DNA of 64,000 bases from Nemopilema nomurai (Eukaryota; Cnidaria; Scyphozoa; Rhizostomeae; Rhizostomatidae): contig ML133498.1 in NCBI GenBank assembly GCA_003864495.1, positions 2,647,839 through 2,711,838 of the forward strand, in the 5' to 3' direction. This document shows positions 50,977 to 63,923 of the stretch, piece by piece (position 1 is the stretch's first letter; every line of letters begins with the position of its first letter). Under the pieces are notes generated by a model. That model did no database searches, was not told where the DNA came from, and saw nothing but the letters and a program-made list of their open reading frames with translations. The translations under genes and the position numbers were made by a program.

Positions 50977-53900
50977 TCACTTTTTCCCATGGCCAGTGGC
51001 CAACCTCAGCTCTCTCTCATTTTCCCAAGTGCGGTAATCTACTCGCTGAAGAAATTCCTGCTTACTCAGATACCTAAATAAAAAGGCTTATTTTGAGTAA
51101 AGATTTCTAGCAATGTTATTTTACAAATAGCCATCTTTTAGGAACATTCAACACTCAAGGATTAAAAAATTTATCAAACTCATCATTCAGAAAAAATGTC
51201 ACCCTGTATGCTCAGAAATTAAACCCCCTTTATTCAGAAATTAAAGAACAAATAGTATGCTGTGATTAAGTGCCTTTTTAGATTTCAAGATGCCTTACCC
51301 ATCTTTGCTTTTGTTTCGTAGTTCATCTTCAATTCCCTTATCTTTCTTGAATGCTTCCCAGTCTGTCTTTGACTTCTCCTGCAGAATGATAATATGACAA
51401 ACCATACCCATTAAAATATGTGAGTGTAGTTTCTCTTACATATTTAAAAATAAATTAATAATTAATTTTTTAAATATAATAAAATTATGAAATATGACTG
51501 GTACAATTAAAACATGGTTTGTGAAAGGCTTGGTTATAAGTAACATTAAATCAGTAGACTGAAAATTGTAACATGTCTTCAGTAATAATTTTTCCAAAAT
51601 AAAAAACTAATCTTCTCTTGAAACGATAAAGAGTTATAATCAAACTTACTAGAGTACTTATTTTTTGCTTTTTACTTATTGAACCAAGCACATTGCTCAG
51701 ACCACCAGGCCGCTTTTTGCTAGAAACAAGAGAGAAGGGAAAAAAGGACATTACATTGAGTACCAATTTGATTTGATTGCAATTGAAAAGCAATTTGCAA
51801 TTAACACAGGTATCGCAATCTAACAAATTACATAGTATGTGTTATATTAGGTATTACCTTGTTGCGTTGGGTGTTTCCCCAAAGCTTTTTCCTGCATCTT
51901 CCTTTCTAGCAGGACCTGTTTCTGATTCTTTTTCGTTACTTGTTCCTGGTGCTTTTTCATTAGGTCTAAAAAAATTTTGCACTGGAAAATTAATTCTGAA
52001 GATTAGTAACAAAGATGGTACTTAGTGAAATTATAAAGGGTGCTGGTGGCACAGGCCCTAAGTGTAATAAATCACTTGGGAGCAATAAATCACATGCCCA
52101 GTAATAAATGTTTCTCTGGTAGGGGCAGCTTCCGATAGCTGACAATGTTTGTATTCCATTGCTAAAAGTGGCCTGTCTCATTGATAAAAACACCTTTTCA
52201 AAACTGACACGTGCTGTTTGCCAAGTCATTAAAAATTCTTCAAATTATGCTATTCAAATTTTATAACTTCAGTTATCAGTTGTTAAAAAACATTTGGCAC
52301 AATGGCTATCAAAGGAAGTAAAGTTCATTTGTGTATGTTCAAAAATTGGGGAAAAGATAATGTTATTGGTTGAAGTGGGCAGTTGAGATTTCATAATGCA
52401 ACATAAATCACAAATTGAATATTAGTGAAAATAAATCCCACAGCTTGTCACAGTGAGAATTCTAGAACTCTCATAGTTGAACATACTTATCTGTACTGTT
52501 TTCTGCCTTTTGATCATTTCCAACATTATTCTTTTCAATTTTTTTCCCCTCTGGCTCATCATCCTTTAAATTAAAGATACTTTATTTGCATAAAACGAAT
52601 TGGAATCTATTTTCACCAAGGAGTATTTGAATATCCTGCTGCTTACTTTTGAAAACCTTGTTGAGCTTCTGGTGTAAAATGCATCATTAAAAAGTAAATG
52701 AATTCTTCAAATATAAAAATTATTACAATCAACTATTGCCTTTATGTTGATACATTAGTAATATATGATAGTTGATAAAAACATACCACAAAGAAGGTGC
52801 TGTTTTACCAGCTATATGACTGGTTTGCTATGACGATTTTTAGACGATATAGCTTTGAAGACTAATAGTCAACACATTAACTTTTTCCAGAGGATAATTT
52901 CATTTTTTAGAGAACACAAAACTTGCCTTTGCTTTCAATTTGCTGTTAGCATTTCCATCACTTTTCATGGATTCCCAAATGTTAGTGATCCTTTCTTTTT
53001 CTTCCTCATTTTTTACAACATCACCTTCATTTTCATCATCTTCAACTAGCTCATTGTCTTCATCAGATTCACTGGTAGCAAGAGGCTCTTCACTCTCCTC
53101 ATCAGAGTCTGACTCTCTCAACTTTATGCCTCCTCTTCTTTTCCTAGAGCTTGTTTGAAAGATCAATACATAATAACTGATGATAACTTATTTTAAGCCA
53201 AAACAACGATTTTACAGTGTATAAATGTGTTTAATACTGTAAATCCTCGAATTGGCCCCCCCTCGAAAAAGCCCCCCCCTCGAATAAGCCCCCACCCTAG
53301 AACTACAAATTTTTAATAAGCCCCCCCTTGAATAAGCGCCCCCTCGATTTGTTGATTGTTGCCTTTGGTATTTTTGTGAATTACCACAAAAATATATATC
53401 TTTGTTAATAATTTAATCAAATGTTACTTTATACTTAGATTATTTTCTATATTATGAAAAGAAAGAAATTTTAAAACTTATCTTTTTATGTGGCATGTTT
53501 CAGGAAATTTTATAAGCCCCCCCTTGAATAAGCCCCCCCCTCGAATAAGCCCCCATCCAGAATATCAAAAAATAAATAAGCCCCCAGGGGGCTAATTCGA
53601 GGATTTACGGTAATGTCTTCTGGGCCTTTTTATAGCAGAGGAATGTTGTAATTGAACAAATTTGTATTGTCAAAGGGATTTTCCTCTCATGTAAATGCTT
53701 TCATCCCAAAAAGTTGCCTAGAAGCCTTCAATAACTGAATTAGAAACAAAATAAATAATTTTCAATCTTACCTTCTTCGCAAAGGAGTAGCAGACTTTTT
53801 CTTTGGAGTCTTCTGTTTCTTTTTCTTTGAATTGTAGTCTTCGTCATCATCATCATCTGCACTCACCCCTATTGTGAACTTTATGTCACTTACAAAATAT

Positions 53901-54599
53901 TTCAGAAGTGCTTTAAATTCTTCCTTGCTTACATCACTCCAAATTACCATTAATCAAGAAAATTAACACTTCAATTTAATCTTTCCCAAATCCAAAGAAG
54001 AGCTTGTAATATATCTGGAATGTTGCTGCGAAGAAAAAAGCCTTCCCTATACGACTAATGATTAAAACTGTGTAATGAAGCAACGTAGCTATTGCTGACA
54101 AATTTCATAGGACACTGCGGTATTCAAATATTGCATGGAAGTAGAACCGTTTTCAACCTTGATAGCGAACAAAAAAACAACACACAGATTACTAGGTAGA
54201 CTGCCTTTCTTGTAGATACGGTTTTCGGACAATCTTACTTTAGTCTTAATTGTGTTTCTCATCGTCCTCGCAAAACATTGTTTTTTACCACACAAGAACA
54301 GTAGTTCATTATCACAGAACCACTGACGTTTTTCTCATGACATCGTGAGTGCTGTAGCTGGATTAAAGATTATTGCCATTAATTCTATTTTATATGCATC
54401 GTCACGCCTTCATAACTTCGAAAGATCAGGAGGTGGACTCAATTTGGGGTAGTTTGTGAGTAAACACGGTAGAAGACGCAAATCAAATGATTGATGATCC
54501 ACCCCACGAAAGTTGTACTTCATGCAAACCTTCTGGAACATAGTCTTCATCATCACTGCTTTGATAACCACCAGCTTGATCTGAGTCGTCTGAGTCCAT
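50977..54599 (-). CDS. CFDP1: CFDP1 / BCNT (Swc5-like) chromatin factor
   Basis: Nuclear protein of the SRCAP/SWR1 chromatin remodeller, which exchanges H2A for H2A.Z. Exons in transcript order: 54530-54599, 53772-53868, 52927-53143, 52487-52563, 51858-51965, 51650-51719, 51299-51378, 50977-51073. The sum is 816 nt, 271 aa (human 299). The N-terminus is acidic and has EDYVPEG, matching EDYVPSG in human. A lysine-rich patch and a long Asp/Glu region follow (residues about 60-110), with ITNIWESMKSD. The C-terminal BCNT domain has LSNVLGSISKKQKISTLEKSKTDWEAFK split over exons 6-7, then FLQRVDYRTWENERELRLA near the end. Intron 3 (52564-52926) needs a GC donor (AAG/GCAAGT) to keep frame. Intron 2 holds a MITE. 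Head to head with eIF6. Confidence 0.94.
53237..53610. mobile_element. TA-flanked MITE with C-rich internal repeats
   Basis: The left end CTGTAAATCCTCGAATTGGC and right end GCTAATTCGAGGATTTACGG are inverted repeats with two mismatches, each bordered by TA as in Tc1/mariner-type insertions. Inside, several copies of CCCCCCCTCGAATAAGCCCC repeat near both ends around an AT-rich core. It lies in CFDP1 intron 2 and has no coding capacity. Confidence 0.8.
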
Positions 54600-56567
54600 A
54601 GTTTCGAGCGCTATTTTTTACTCAAGTTTAAAACCTTCTCAAATAACTTGAAGATTCGCCATCTGCATCAGACCGTTTGTTTACCTCGATTGTGCGTTGG
54701 AACTGTAGCCTCGTTCGTATGCAACCCACTAGCATATTCTAGTGATATATCAAAGTCAGGGCCCTACTAGCAAAGTAAATTAAAGAATATTTCCCACACC
54801 CCTTTCTACTTATAAACATCATCATATTTCTTTCCTCGATACCTTAGTAATATATTTCTCTAGAAAAAGTGGAGGCATGGCATTATCTGTCCGCAGATTC
54901 GGGTATGGGTCAGGTGGGATGGCCCTAAAATGGGTAGCCACGAATGACATATATAAGCCCAATTTTCACGTAGTGGACAGTGACCTAATATGGAGTTTAC
55001 ACGGTTAGAATATGCCACGTTAACGGTACGTGGACCTGTCTCGTATGGGGCAAGGAAAGCTGTCCTATAGTGGATATCATTGCGGTTGTTGAATGTTCAA
55101 TTAAGATCTGCAATATGTTATCTGACTAGAACGAATTTTGCCATTCTGTATAAACAAACTACAATTAATGAAAGCATTTCTGTATCTAACCCTCGCCATG
55201 GCATCTTCAGACATTATCAAATCATATTCAAGCACAAGGTGTATTTCTTGCAATACAAATTATCCTTAGTGTTGGCTTTCTAGTTTAGTACTAACAACAT
55301 TTAGAGTGCGTCAACCCGAGAGGCAAATCACTCCAAAAAATCTTGAACGCCTTTTGTGAAAATCCTATTGTTTTATAGAAAAATCCCTGGAAATCCTATT
55401 GTTTTCGTGGAAATCTCGTACGCTGTTTGCAAGAGTGAATTGCCCCTCGCGTCAGCCAACCAACGCAGTTGAAGATAGCTGGCAAAACCCAACTAGGAAT
55501 AAAGAGAGTAATTGGTTGCCACATGAAATTAAGTTAAGACCTGGGAGAGTAAGGTCTGGGGTGAATGGTACTATGCAATGTATCAAAAGTATGCAAAATG
55601 ACAGAAAACCAAGCAAATGTTCAAAAAGCAGCATTTGTGAATAACGAGTGCAACCTATGACTAGGGCTAAACAATGCTGGGAAAATCCAACAGTTTCCAC
55701 ATAAGCAGAGAAATGGGGAATTCTCACAACAGTCAACGCTATGCAATGCCATGGTCGAGGGCTCATGGTCGAGGGGCTCATTCTAAAACTGGCAGCAACA
55801 GTTGGCTCCAATCCTTTCCCTTGCACCAACAGAATCTTTCTTGTTTGTGTTTTGTTTCGTTACCTTTGGTGCAGTAAACGAAAAAGCAACCTTCAGAACT
55901 ATCTAAAGAAATATTCTAACGTGACAATCCACCTTCAGACGTTCTGAATGAATCCTTCAAATCCAGTACCCCTTTCCTTGCTTACTTGCCCTCTTTTTCA
56001 ACAGAATCAGCTTTAAGAAGAATATAAGCACCCTTTCCGCATTCCCCGCATTCCGAGAGTGGAAATTTAGAAAGTTGTCAGCTGATCTAGATGGTGGAAA
56101 AGTAGTAAAATAGCAATGGATGCTCTTCCAATAGAAAAGCGGACCGATCAACGTACGGAGAAGAATAGTTTCAACTGTTTATGGTTTAGAGCTTGATCTT
56201 TTCTCGAACCTAGGTATGGATCCAGGTGGGAGCAAAGGGGGTAATAACTTCAGTTAGAATTTAATAGCAAACTCAAACCGTTTCGTTGTTTGCTAAAAAA
56301 CTATAATGGTCATATTAGGGTAGAAGTTGGACTTTTATTTCCTCATTTTCATCTTTATTCAATTTTTGTTAGTTTTCTAAGAGAAAAGATTACTTGTTGT
56401 CGATTCATTCAACATGAGGGTAGATGATTAGATTACGCCACAAACATTATTAGCTTCGGGCATGCGCAGTCGCCTACTGCTATTGCTCACATGTGGTGCA
56501 ACCTCGGTCACAGAGGTACTTCGTTTTCCTGCAAACTTCGTCTAAACTTCCAAGAGAGCCAAGCATC
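54600..56567. other. Head-to-head spacer between CFDP1 and eIF6
   Basis: About 2 kb between two divergent starts. It should contain both promoters; the CFDP1 5' UTR begins at its left edge and the eIF6 5' UTR at its right. A 125-codon minus frame at 55452-55829 and overlapping plus frames are not supported by splice sites or similarity. No RNA gene was identified. Confidence 0.45.
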
Positions 56568-59500
56568 ATGGCCGTCCGAGCGCAGTTTGAGAATAGCAAT
56601 GAAGTAGGCGTGTTCGCTACGTTGACGAATAGCTACTGTCTGGTTGCCGTTGGTGGCTCAGAGAATTTCTACAGGTCAGTTTAGAAAGATGTTTATATTC
56701 ATCGTCATTAGAATTGGGCCTATACTTGTCATTGAAGTGAAACCCTAACCAATCATGTTGAATATCAGTATAAACTGATCAAAGAATTAAGACATTAATG
56801 ATTGTTTGAGGTACAACTTTAAGAAGGTAATTGAAGGGATTTAATGCTATTAGAGGAAGTTTTGCCTTCTTTTTCTCTCATTCATGATTCATACATAGAT
56901 AACATATATTTATACACTGAAGCCTACCTTTGTATATCACATGATTGCTTGCATTATCAATAGGTATATGTATAAAACTAACCGAAAAAAGCTTTAAGCA
57001 TCTATAACTTTTACAAAACTGTGTTCAGAAATGACAAAAGAGCTGATTAAAAGGATTACATCTTCCTTGAAATAAACACAAATTTTATGGTAATTGCATG
57101 CCCATCAACTATAGTGCTTGTCAAGTTTGATAACATTCAATAGCTGTTTTACATTCTGACACATACTATGCAGACACATACTGAATTTTACCCGAATATA
57201 ATTTTGACCTGAGAGGAAAACTATTCTTACTTTTGGATAATATCTCTTGGAGGCAGAATTGCACTTTTATCATCAGAAGGCCTTTTATTATTTATTATTA
57301 ATGCACTTGTACCATGTGCCTCACTTGTATATTGTCTTTGAATGATTCAATACATTTTTCTTTTAGTGTGTTTGAAGGAGAACTTCAAGATACTATTCCA
57401 GTCATACACACCTCAGTAGCAAATTGCAATATTATAGGTAGAATGTCAGTTGGTAAGTAAAGATTTCAAGCTATTAATGTTCTAAGCAAATCTTTTTGGG
57501 TAATATTTCATTTGCTCTTTTTGTTTTGATGCAAGTTGCTTGCAGTGAGTATTTCAACTGGCTTGCACCCTTAGAAAAAAGCAAACTTGTTGTAGTAGTG
57601 GGGCCATCAAAGAACAATAAAAGACTGCTTAGTTTGAGAAAGCTGTTAATTCCCATTAAGTATGTTGTGTCAAGTTCAACAAATTTTAATTGAAGATGTT
57701 TGATTTATCTGAGATTTTCTGGCATCAAATGCTCTTGTTGTCCTCATAGTTTTATCATCATAGGTTTTGGCAGAATAGCCTGATTTTTTGTTCTTATGCC
57801 TGTTCTTTGATTTTTTCATGTTTTGTTTTAGGTGATTAGTTAATGGTTCTCTGACAAAATTAGACTTGTGCTAAGGCATTCCGTAGTTGTACTGAAAATG
57901 ACATTGCTTTTTCTAAAGCCCACAATAAGACCTGATACACATTAATGAAGATGTAAACTACTTCTTAAAGATTTCTACCAATGGTCAGACATGGTCTTCA
58001 TTGTGATCTTTTTGTTTAGGAAATAGACATGGCCTTCTTGTTCCAAATACTGCAACTGATCAGGTAGTTCTAATTTGGTTTCTTTTTTGTGCTGAGAGTT
58101 CTGAAGATACAACTTTTGCTCATAGCTCATATTGTTAGCAACCTCTTTTCTGTTGATATGTATTATTATTAAATTTTTCTGGATGCAGAACTATCAAAAA
58201 CTGGATACATTATAGCAAAATTGGTGAATATTGATTTTTAAGTTGGCATCTGATTTGATTCGTTCCTTAAAACAAATTGAATAAGAATCCAGAAAATCAA
58301 ACATTTCATACACAAAATACCAAATTATGATGTATATGCTTGAAATGGTTTTCTCTTAATTTCCCCCCCACTTAACTTCAATCCATGCCTCAGGTTATGT
58401 CTGTGATTTTATTGGTATTACCAGTATTTTGAATTTGTTTTTCAATTTGGATCAACTTATTGATGCTTCAAAGTTTGCCAATTTTTCATGCCAAAATAGG
58501 ACTTGATGATATTGATTATAATAGGCTTTTCAATAGCATGTTCAGTAGTTTGAGATATGTTTTAGTAAACTGATAAAAGGGGAAGTATAATCTGGATATT
58601 TGCATGATTTAAATATAAAATCAGTCTCGAGTTTAACTGTCTGATGACCATTCGCAAAAAATCATGGCAAGTACTCCAATGTTACCTGGAACAACCCAAC
58701 TAAGAAATATGAAGTGATATAGATGTTGATTTTTTAAAGATGAATTTTGTCTGTTTTGATTGAAGTTTCTATTTCTTCAGGAATTGCAACACATGAGGAA
58801 TTCCCTCCCTGAGAATGTTCAAATCCAAAGGGTGGAAGAAAGATTGTCTGCTCTTGGAAATGTTATAGTTTGTAATGATTATGTGGCATTGGTTCATCCA
58901 GATGTTGATAAGGTCAGTTTATTGTCATTTAATTATTAAGTTTCTTGTGGAAAAACCATAACAATATACACTGGATTTTTTCTAACAGTAAGCCCATGTA
59001 GTTTAATACAAAATGTTTCTTTTATAGCAAATGCCTGTCAGCTTGCAGGAAAATAGTATATATATCTTAAAATATTTATTTCCAGATAAAGATATGCAGG
59101 TTTTAATTATTTTTGTAACATGCAGTATAGGCAGCACTTTGATACTACATAATTTGTTTTAACTGGAGCTGCATCACCAGAATCTTGAATTTTTAAGGAC
59201 GTTCTGCTATGAAATCAACTTCTTTCCTCAGTATTTTTTGCGTAAAGACATCCTGTTTATATATATTATGATTCATATTTTTAAAGCAATGAAGAATTTC
59301 AATTGCGAGAAATAGCGGAAACATGATTTTAGTACTTTTTCGTTCGACACTCCACAAAGAATGCAAAAGTCGTAATATGACAAATGATTGAAAAAATAGA
59401 TAGCCAGTTGCAGATCAAAAGCACTAGAGAGCCAGTCTAACGGCTTATTAGCGCCCAGTTCACACCTCTAGAAGAGTTCAAGTGAAAAGACGAAATCTTT

Positions 59501-62500
59501 CTGTCTACACAGTACACTTAGAATGGGATTTTGCGTAGAAATCCAGAAAGACTCAAAATGCACGAAGATTGTCGACGATATATGTCTTGGTGCAATCTGG
59601 ATTTTGAAAAGGTGTAGCGCTAAAGCTAAATTGGACTTGGACATTGCATTATCGAGGCAGCTGCTCTCTTTTTGCAAAGATTTTGGTCTTTATGCTCGTG
59701 GGAACATTTGATTCTTTCCTCTAACCGTTGCGTATTGCATCCTACAAACCGAGCTTCACATCGGCAAGTAAATTCATAAACTACCAAACAATTGTGTTTG
59801 GCAGGAACGCAATCCTTACGCATATATGAAAGCGGATTCTTAGCCTTGAATGGCCACAGAAAGACTAACAGACAAAAAGCAGCAATTTATGACTTTTTGA
59901 TTAGTTTGGTTTGTCATGCAAGAAATTACTTCAGTATGCTAAAATAATGTTTCCACCGTTTCTCGCTATTGTAAAGTTTAGTATCACAAAATATTTGTTT
60001 AGCAATAAAAAAGTTTGGAAGCAATAAAAAAGCATCTATACCTGCGAGGTACCGACAAAATTTGTAGTTGGTGCTCTGCTTCCATGCATTTTGTGGTGAA
60101 GCAATCTGTAACATGTTGACATCATTTAGACTTAATCTCTTCATTTGTATATGGTAACTTAACCAAGAACTGTACGGGCTTATAGTGGTCTGTACCTCTA
60201 GAAAGTGTCGAGCAATCATTGAAGGCAAGGTGTAAATATCGACACTTTTGCAAGGAAACAACTTCAAGATTAGCTAGTGTGGATTTTTAGGTAATAGTAG
60301 TGCATTTTATTTCTCGTTTAGTTCAACTGAAAGTAAAGCTACTGCTAACAATTGTGATGTCTTCTACTCGAGAAGCCTATTCGTCAACAACCTGTAGCTT
60401 ATTGTTTGTGATTGCTAATTTTTGTTTGCGATTAGTTTTAAACTCCATTTGATCTTAGTTTCATTTAAGTCATTCTTACGTCATACCTTAAAAAGCATTC
60501 GCTTCGTGTTCTTGATAATCGTCAGATTTGCCCCGCAATAGCAGCATGCACTTCGATATTTCGTTGATTGGTCAAATTCTCTCTCAGGTTTGGCTTTGGA
60601 AAGGAGATCCCAATAAACAATGATTATGTTTTTCTTATTTCATTTCCAGCCTTTGATAAATTCATTCCGAAGTCTACAATACGAAAGACGTTATCTGTTT
60701 TTGAATTGTTGAACATTTTCTTTATGGCTTTTCATTTTGTAGGAAACCGAAGAAATCCTTGCCGACACACTTAAGGTAGAGGTTTTTCGACAGACCATAA
60801 CTGGCAATGTGTTGGTCGGGTCATATTGCAAAATAACTAACCAAGGTGGACTGGTAAGTTGTATTCCTATATGTCTCGCTCATTTGCGCCCATTTGATAT
60901 CATTTGCTCTGACGACGGCGATGCAAAGCCGCTTTCATTACATGGCAAAGTGATTAGACCGGTCTGACAGATGTGTATTAAACATGGGAAGATGGCTGTT
61001 ATCAAGGGAAGTTTTTAAGAGGATTGAGGACTGTAATAAGAGGATTGAGGTTAGGCCAAGCAGGTCTTTGCCCCAGCTATGAGGATTTTTGACTGGTTGG
61101 TATGGATGTTAAAGCTAAAAGCTGATTATTCGTACGTAAGGACGTATTTAATTTTCTTTACTAGCACCCATTAAATGCAGATGGTGGATTTGTAATTTTG
61201 CCAACAAGCAATCACCAGATGTTAAACAGTTTAGTAATAAGTCAAGCTGAATTTACATTGACAGAGTAATCTATTTTGGAGCTCTATAAGTCAAAATGTT
61301 GTTTCTATAGCGCGTTTCTATAGCAATGGGTAACGATATAATTAAATTTAATGTATTTTAAGTGAATCAGCAGATGAAATTGGTTTTAGTTAGGTAATTC
61401 AATTCAATATTTACAGCTCACTATAGGTCGTACTGAGTTCAGGTATAAGCCAAATTAAGATTCCATTTGAAATAAGGTTTCAAAAGATGGAACAAGAAGG
61501 GACATTTTTCACATTGCTGTGCCAATGGTTCGGGCTTTCATTTCCACTTATCGTTAATTGCGACATTAGTTGACAAGTCTCCTTCTTCATAATTTTTGTA
61601 TTTACTTTATTGGTAGTTCGCGTTTGTTTTATCCTTTCAAATTTACCCGAATGTGTCAAGGACAGTCAAAGAAATTCGTTGTTTAGATGTTCTAGTTGAA
61701 ACCATCTGTCTAGGCCAAAGAAGCACTGTAGCCAAGTCATCTTATCCCTCTGCATTCGAGTAAAGGTCTGGCTAAAATGTCATTTAACATCAAATCTGGG
61801 ACTAGTACCAGCAAAGCAAGCTAGTTTCGTCACCGTATTGCAATTGAAATGGCTCTATTGTGAAGATGCTATAAAGGGACAGAGCGACCAATTAGAAATG
61901 CAAAGAGCACACCAATGACGATTCTATAGTTAGAGCGTAGGTATTTTGGACATAAAAGCAACAATATAGGCTAAAGACAGAAAGGTGGAAAACTGTTTCG
62001 TCCAGCCCATGCGATCCAGAGGGAGCTTTGAAAGCTTTCATCAAGATATTGCAGTGTACGATCTCAGGGAGGGATCTGGTTAGGAGTTTGGTTGGCTGAC
62101 GTTACACAGAACTATCAACCTGGTCGCCAGTGGAACGATCGTTCGATCTTGGTTCCATTGTTTCCCTGTTCGTGTCTGCTTTATTTCCTTAAATATTCTT
62201 ACCAAGTTGCAGTCAAGAAAAAAATTAAAATGTATAGGTGCACGATATTGTTAAGTTAACAGGCCATCATTTTTTGCACAAAGTTGAATTCTTTGGCGGC
62301 TTAATTACCCTTGTCAATGAGTTGAGATTTCATTCGCCATTTATGTTCTCCTCTCGGTATATTTTTGCAATACTAGCATGGTACTCTTCAAGATCCTTTA
62401 TCCTAGGAGAAATGAGACCGTTCTATTGTCTGTAAATAATTAATTCTAATTGGTCTCTTGAGTTTGTGTTGTCTTTAACATTACTTTGAGATGTAATCTC

Positions 62501-63923
62501 GTTCCATGGTCGAGCGCTTGTGTTTATGAAAAGCCATTAGCAGGATAATTACAGCAAGGTGCAGCTCGTAAGTGCAGAGATCGATAAAAGTTGTTCCACT
62601 GCAAAAGATCCCTTGTTTTGAGCAGATTCGGCCGCAGAAATGCGATTAGACTTTGTCAATTCAAACCAAGTCTGAACCCTACTGGAACTAAACTCCATTA
62701 TAAAATAAAATATCACATCTTAGTATTCTACTGTACTTTGTCACAGCTCCTTGCTTTCGTGCTTACGTACGCTTTTATCACAGTATTGGGATAATGGGCA
62801 AAAAAGTGGCTGCATTTTTTGCAGTTTTCGCGCGATTTAGTATAATATGTATGATATGACCTAGTAAAATCTCAGTATGATATGACCTAGTAAAATCTCA
62901 GTATGATATGACCTAGTAAAATCGTTAGTTTTTTCTCGTTTCACCAAATTTTTTAAGAGTAACGTCTCTAATGATTTGTCAATATGTAGGCAAGATGATT
63001 TCCGTTATTTCAGTCGATTGAAATCAGTCCCTCCTTCTCTATGTTGAACATCGTTTTTCGTAACCTTCCCCAGTCGCATAGACCTTGTTCTGCCAGATTC
63101 AGGTCTGTTGTCACGCATTTAATCTCTTTTATTTCCTTCGCCTAGGTGCACCCGAAGACGTCAATCGAAGACCAGGACGAGCTCTCGTCTCTGCTTCAAG
63201 TTCCCTTAGTGGTACGTGCTGCTTTTATATTTTGTTTGTTCGCGATTTATCACCTTTTCGTCACGTCCATTTTTATCCAGATCTCTCTTCTGAAGATTCT
63301 TTTCTTTATGCGCAGAGTAAAAGTTTAAATGCTGTCCTTTCAAGCCTCTTTATTTTGCGTCTGTGGGCCATTTTTTGCCCCTGAAAAAGTCTATAGCGCC
63401 GTTTACATCAATGGTTTTTTAATGAAACACTTCTGTCAAGATATACGTTCAAATTTTGCGAGAAAGAAAACTGGATAATCAACTGAGAATCCATACCCTT
63501 GCTTTGCGTCACGTAACAGCAAAGGAGCGTTTGCACCCAACCCCGTTCATTCAGTATCGTTGTTGTTTCTGTTGTTGCAGTCGGTATCGTTATTGTTGTT
63601 GCTGTTACCAATCAAGGTATGGACCCAGAGAGATCACTGCTGTGAACATGGAACTTTTGTTCACGTGTGCCACCCTTGCTATTTCGATCTGTTATCACTT
63701 TCGAAGTTTGCGTTGAATGATTCAATGAAGTGCTCTTTCAGGCTGGTACAGTCAACAGAGGAAGCGATGTCATTGGTGCCGGCATGGTTGTAAATGATTG
63801 GTCGGCATTTTGTGGTCTTGACACTACGAGCACAGAGCTGTCAGTCATAGAAAGCATATTCAAACTTGGAGACAATCAACCGTCAGCTATCGGTACTTCG
63901 ATGCGAGCGTCCCTTATAGAGAG
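56568..63923 (+). CDS. EIF6: eIF6, eukaryotic translation initiation factor 6 (3' partial)
   Basis: Ribosome anti-association factor: binds the 60S subunit, is needed for its nucleolar maturation and must be released before joining 40S. Exons: 56568-56674, 57367-57452, 58020-58063, 58781-58912, 60743-60853, 63146-63211, 63742-63923. 242 residues are encoded before the last visible splice site, against 245 in human, so only a few codons lie beyond the window. The sequence is highly conserved over the whole pentein fold: [125 protein letters not shown]. The C-terminal MRAS Ser corresponds to the human phosphorylation site region. The donor at 63924 (AG/GTTGGT) is assumed because reading on adds about 22 unrelated residues. 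Intron 4 holds a Penelope-like fragment. Confidence 0.96.
59468..59823 (-). mobile_element. Penelope-like retroelement 3' fragment (GIY-YIG end), decayed
   Basis: Minus-strand remains of the C-terminal endonuclease region of a Penelope-like element in eIF6 intron 4. The frame at 59626-59823 has [20 protein letters not shown] and RLEERIK, the usual VYxFxCRCxxxYVGxTxQRLxxRI motif, with Cys where Arg is usual. The frame at 59468-59677 ends [14 protein letters not shown], the usual end of these proteins. The two are in different phases, so at least one frameshift exists. No reverse transcriptase domain is present; the copy is 5'-truncated and inactive. Confidence 0.65.
62849..62923. repeat. 26-bp tandem repeat, 3 copies
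   Basis: The unit GTATGATATGACCTAGTAAA plus ATCTCA occurs three times with no changes until the last few bases, in eIF6 intron 5. Confidence 0.9.

Noticed and set aside
55452..55829. 125-codon minus frame between CFDP1 and eIF6
   Set aside because: No homology, no splice context, and overlapping frames on the other strand are equally open.
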